A stretch of DNA of 8,093 nucleotides from Candidatus Aphodomonas merdavium (GTDB lineage Bacteria > Bacillota > Clostridia > Christensenellales > Aristaeellaceae). Positions 6,027 to 8,093 of the stretch are shown piece by piece. The stretch's first letter is position 1; each line of letters opens with the position of its first letter. Made by a program: the position numbers and the translations under genes. A model generated the notes under the pieces. It was not told the DNA's origin. It saw nothing but the letters and a program-made list of their open reading frames with translations, and did no database searches. Location of the stretch: NCBI GenBank assembly GCA_018715585.1, contig DVLH01000313.1:1-8093 (forward strand), given 5' to 3'.

Positions 6027-6069
6027 ATTATAGCAAACGAAACGATGCTTGTCAATTCTTTTTTTTCTT
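6027..6069 (-). promoter_or_regulatory. Near-perfect sigma-A promoter of rplJL with A-rich UP-like tract
   Basis: On the minus strand TTGACA (plus positions 6050-6055), a 17-base spacer and TATAAT (6027-6032) are both full consensus, with a TG extension before the -10. Directly upstream of the -35 is an A-rich stretch containing eight consecutive A (plus T-run 6059-6066), placed as an UP element would be. This predicts very high initiation, as expected for a ribosomal operon. The start should lie near 6020. Confidence 0.93.
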
Positions 6070-6077
6070 GTTATACT
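6049..6077 (+). promoter_or_regulatory. Promoter of the ABC-F gene, sharing its -35 with rplJ
   Basis: TTGTCA (6049-6054), a 17-base T-rich spacer, and TATACT (6072-6077). One mismatch in each box makes it good but weaker than the rplJ promoter. The -35 overlaps the opposite-strand rplJ -35 (6050-6055) in five of six bases. The predicted start is at 6083-6085, on the ABC-F start codon. Confidence 0.75.
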
Positions 6078-6084
6078 CATGGAC

Positions 6085-7989
6085 ATGATTGTATTGACTG
6101 CGACAGAAGTGAAAAAATCCTTTGGCGTCAACGAGGTGCTCCGCGGCGCGTCGCTGACGCTGCAAAGCGGGCGGCGGTTAGGGCTGGTCGGGGCCAACGG
6201 CTGCGGGAAAAGCACGCTGCTCCGCATCCTTGCGGGGGAGGACGCGCCCGACAGCGGCGCGGTTTCCATCGCTAAAGGGCTGCGGGTCGGATATCTGGCC
6301 CAGCACGCGCAGATTGAGCCGGGCGTAAGCGTCTGGGGCGTGTTGGAAAAGGTGTTTGCGCCCATATTTGCCATGGAAGAGCGTATGCGGCGGTTGGAGG
6401 AGGAAATGGCCGGCGCGCAGGACAACCCCGAAGCGCTGGAACGCTTGAGCCGGCAATACGCTGCGCAGATGGATGCCTTTGAGGAGGCGGAGGGATATGC
6501 CTGGCGCTCCTCGCTGCAGGGGGTGCTTTGCGGGCTTGGCTTCCCCCGCGAGCAGTGGGAGCAGGAAGCGCGGCTGCTTTCGGGCGGCGAGCAGACGCGG
6601 CTGTGCCTGGGCAGGATGCTCCTGCAGCGGCCGGACCTGCTGATCCTCGACGAGCCGACGAACCACCTGGACCTGGCGTCGCTGCAATGGCTGGAGGAGT
6701 ATTTAAAGGCGTACCGCGGCGCAATCCTTCTCGTCTCGCACGACCGTTATTTTCTCGACGCCGTCTGTACCGACATTGCGGAGATGCTCCTGGGGCGCAT
6801 TGAGCAATACGAAGGCAACTACACGCGCTACCAGCGCCTGCGCGCCGAGCGCTTTACCTCCCGCCAGCGCGCGTATGACCAGCAGCAGAAGGAAATTGCA
6901 CGCCAGCAGGCCGTTATCGACCGCCTCAAGGCGTTTAACCGCGAAAAATCGCTCAAGCGCGCCCGTTCGCGCGAAAAAGTGCTCGACAAAATGGAGCGCC
7001 TTGAGCGGCCGCAGGAGGAAAAACAAATCCGCTTTTCCTTTGACGTGCGCCGGCGCACGGGCGAGGATGTGCTTTTCATCAAAGGGCTGAGCAAAGGGTT
7101 TTCGGGCAGGCAGCTGTTTTCGGATTTTTCGCTGCACCTGCGCGCGGGCGAGCGGTGCGTGCTCATCGGCCCCAACGGCGTGGGGAAAACCACGCTGCTG
7201 CGCATGCTTGTAAAGGAACAGACGCCGGACGCCGGCACCATCCAATACGGCGCCAACGTCGATATCGGTTACTACGACCAGCAGCAGACGGGCCTGCATG
7301 CCGAAAAAACGGTGCTCGACGAGCTTTGGGACCGCTTTCCGCAGATGGACCAGGCGCAGCTGCGCACCATTTTAGGCTGTTTCCTCTTTACGGGGGACGA
7401 CGTGTTCCAACCCGTGGGCACGCTCTCCGGCGGCGAAAAAGGGCGCGTTGCGCTCACACGGCTGATGTTGGAAAAGAACAACTTTCTGCTGTTGGACGAA
7501 CCTACGAACCATTTGGATATGGATTCACGCGAGGTGCTGGAAGCTGCGTTGGATGATTTTCCCGGCGCCATTCTCGCCGTTTCGCATGACCGCTATTTTA
7601 TTAACCGCATTGCTACGCGCATTGTCGAAATGCGGCCGGACGGCGTGTCGTTTTATCTGGGCAATTACGACGATTACCTGGAGAAAAAACGGCGCGAGGC
7701 GTTAGGCGCGGTGGAGCGGGAGCCGGGCGTGACCCGCACCGCGCTGGAAAAGGAAAAAAAGCGCGACCGGCTGGCTAAGGAGGCGGAAAAGCAAAAGAAG
7801 GCGCAGATTGACGCGCTGGAAAAAGAGATCATGGCGCTTGAGGAGACGGCTGCCGAGTTGCAGCGGCAGGCGGCGCATGCCGAGGTGTATGCAAATCCTG
7901 AGCGCGCCAAACAAAACGCGCTAGAGCTTCGCCGCGTCCAGGGGGAGCTGGAGACGGCGTATGAGCGCTGGACGGAATGGAGCGAATAA
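6085..7989 (+). CDS. ABC-F family ribosome-associated ATPase (Uup/YfmR/YdiF-like)
   Basis: The 634-residue protein has two ATP-binding cassettes and no membrane segment, as in ABC-F translation factors. Cassette 1 has GANGCGKST (36-44), LSGGEQ (165-170), LLILDEPTNHLD (185-196, catalytic E190) and SHDRYF (218-223). A charged helical linker (about 250-310), the P-site tRNA interaction element, follows. Cassette 2 has GPNGVGKTT (362-370), LSGGEKG (447-453), LLLDEPTNHLD (468-478, E472) and SHDRYF (500-505). Residues 550-634 are a Lys/Glu-rich C-terminal coiled coil, typical of the Uup and YdiF/YfmR types. These proteins bind the ribosomal E site and relieve stalled elongation; some relatives give antibiotic resistance, which cannot be decided here. 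The ATG at 6085 (MIVLTATEVKKSFG) fits the family start. An ATG at 6079 is two codons earlier. No Shine-Dalgarno is present, and the predicted transcript start falls on this codon, so translation may be leaderless. Confidence 0.93.
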   Translation: MIVLTATEVKKSFGVNEVLRGASLTLQSGRRLGLVGANGCGKSTLLRILAGEDAPDSGAVSIAKGLRVGYLAQHAQIEPGVSVWGVLEKVFAPIFAMEERMRRLEEEMAGAQDNPEALERLSRQYAAQMDAFEEAEGYAWRSSLQGVLCGLGFPREQWEQEARLLSGGEQTRLCLGRMLLQRPDLLILDEPTNHLDLASLQWLEEYLKAYRGAILLVSHDRYFLDAVCTDIAEMLLGRIEQYEGNYTRYQRLRAERFTSRQRAYDQQQKEIARQQAVIDRLKAFNREKSLKRARSREKVLDKMERLERPQEEKQIRFSFDVRRRTGEDVLFIKGLSKGFSGRQLFSDFSLHLRAGERCVLIGPNGVGKTTLLRMLVKEQTPDAGTIQYGANVDIGYYDQQQTGLHAEKTVLDELWDRFPQMDQAQLRTILGCFLFTGDDVFQPVGTLSGGEKGRVALTRLMLEKNNFLLLDEPTNHLDMDSREVLEAALDDFPGAILAVSHDRYFINRIATRIVEMRPDGVSFYLGNYDDYLEKKRREALGAVEREPGVTRTALEKEKKRDRLAKEAEKQKKAQIDALEKEIMALEETAAELQRQAAHAEVYANPERAKQNALELRRVQGELETAYERWTEWSE

Positions 7990-8021
7990 CGGACCGGCGG
8001 TTTCTTTCTTTGGCATCGTTG

Positions 8022-8061
8022 AAAAGCGGGGGAACGGTCTCCCCCGCTTTTTTGTTTTTTT
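8022..8061 (+). terminator. Intrinsic terminator of the ABC-F gene
   Basis: AAAAGCGGGGGA (8022-8033) pairs perfectly with TCCCCCGCTTTT (8040-8051) around a 6-base loop. The T-run continues with one G to 8061. It lies 33 bases after the stop codon. Confidence 0.95.
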
Positions 8062-8078
8062 CGCCTTTTGGAGGCGAG

Positions 8079-8093
8079 ATGAACGTACGTATG
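8079..8093 (+). CDS. Possible first codons of another gene (cut by the window edge)
   Basis: ATG at 8079 (MNVRM up to the edge) follows GGAGG (8070-8074) after only four bases; the ATG at 8091 would be too far. Only five codons are visible and no promoter fits between the terminator and this start, so the call is tentative. Confidence 0.3.

Overview
The window looks like a chromosomal core region of a fairly GC-rich member of the Bacillota, most likely a Clostridia-type bacterium. The basis is strong purine-rich Shine-Dalgarno sites, several TTG starts, near-consensus sigma-A promoters, a Firmicutes-style L10 leader with an intrinsic terminator, and the protein families present. The genus cannot be read from the sequence. 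I see no insertion sequence, phage gene, CRISPR array, rRNA or tRNA.

Layout. (1) Positions 1-990, minus strand: a secreted M23 metallopeptidase followed closely by the start of an RsmF-type rRNA cytosine methyltransferase, which runs off the left edge. (2) Positions 991-1122: a compact divergent control region with a strong extended -10 promoter pointing right and a plausible promoter pointing left. (3) Positions 1123-4198, plus strand: three consecutive, translationally coupled M42 (TET-type) aminopeptidase genes, ended by a perfect hairpin terminator at 4237-4266. (4) Positions 4267-4810: about 540 bases with no convincing gene, holding several short inverted repeats and an isolated AT-rich patch. 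(5) Positions 4811-6055, minus strand: rplJ-rplL (ribosomal stalk proteins uL10 and bL12), with a textbook promoter, an L10 leader containing an attenuator, and a terminator after rplL. (6) Positions 6049-8061, plus strand: a two-domain ABC-F ATPase acting on the ribosome, with its own promoter and a strong terminator, followed by the possible first codons of another gene.

How the parts fit. Most of the window concerns the translation apparatus and peptide turnover: rRNA modification, the ribosomal stalk that recruits translation GTPases, an ABC-F factor that works at the E site, and cytosolic aminopeptidases that finish peptide degradation. No obviously new multi-gene system is visible. The most notable signals are regulatory. 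The rplJ and ABC-F promoters diverge from essentially the same -35 hexamer. The ABC-F message appears to be leaderless. The rplJL pair lacks its usual neighbours rplKA and rpoBC. Three different M42 paralogues are locked into one coupled operon.
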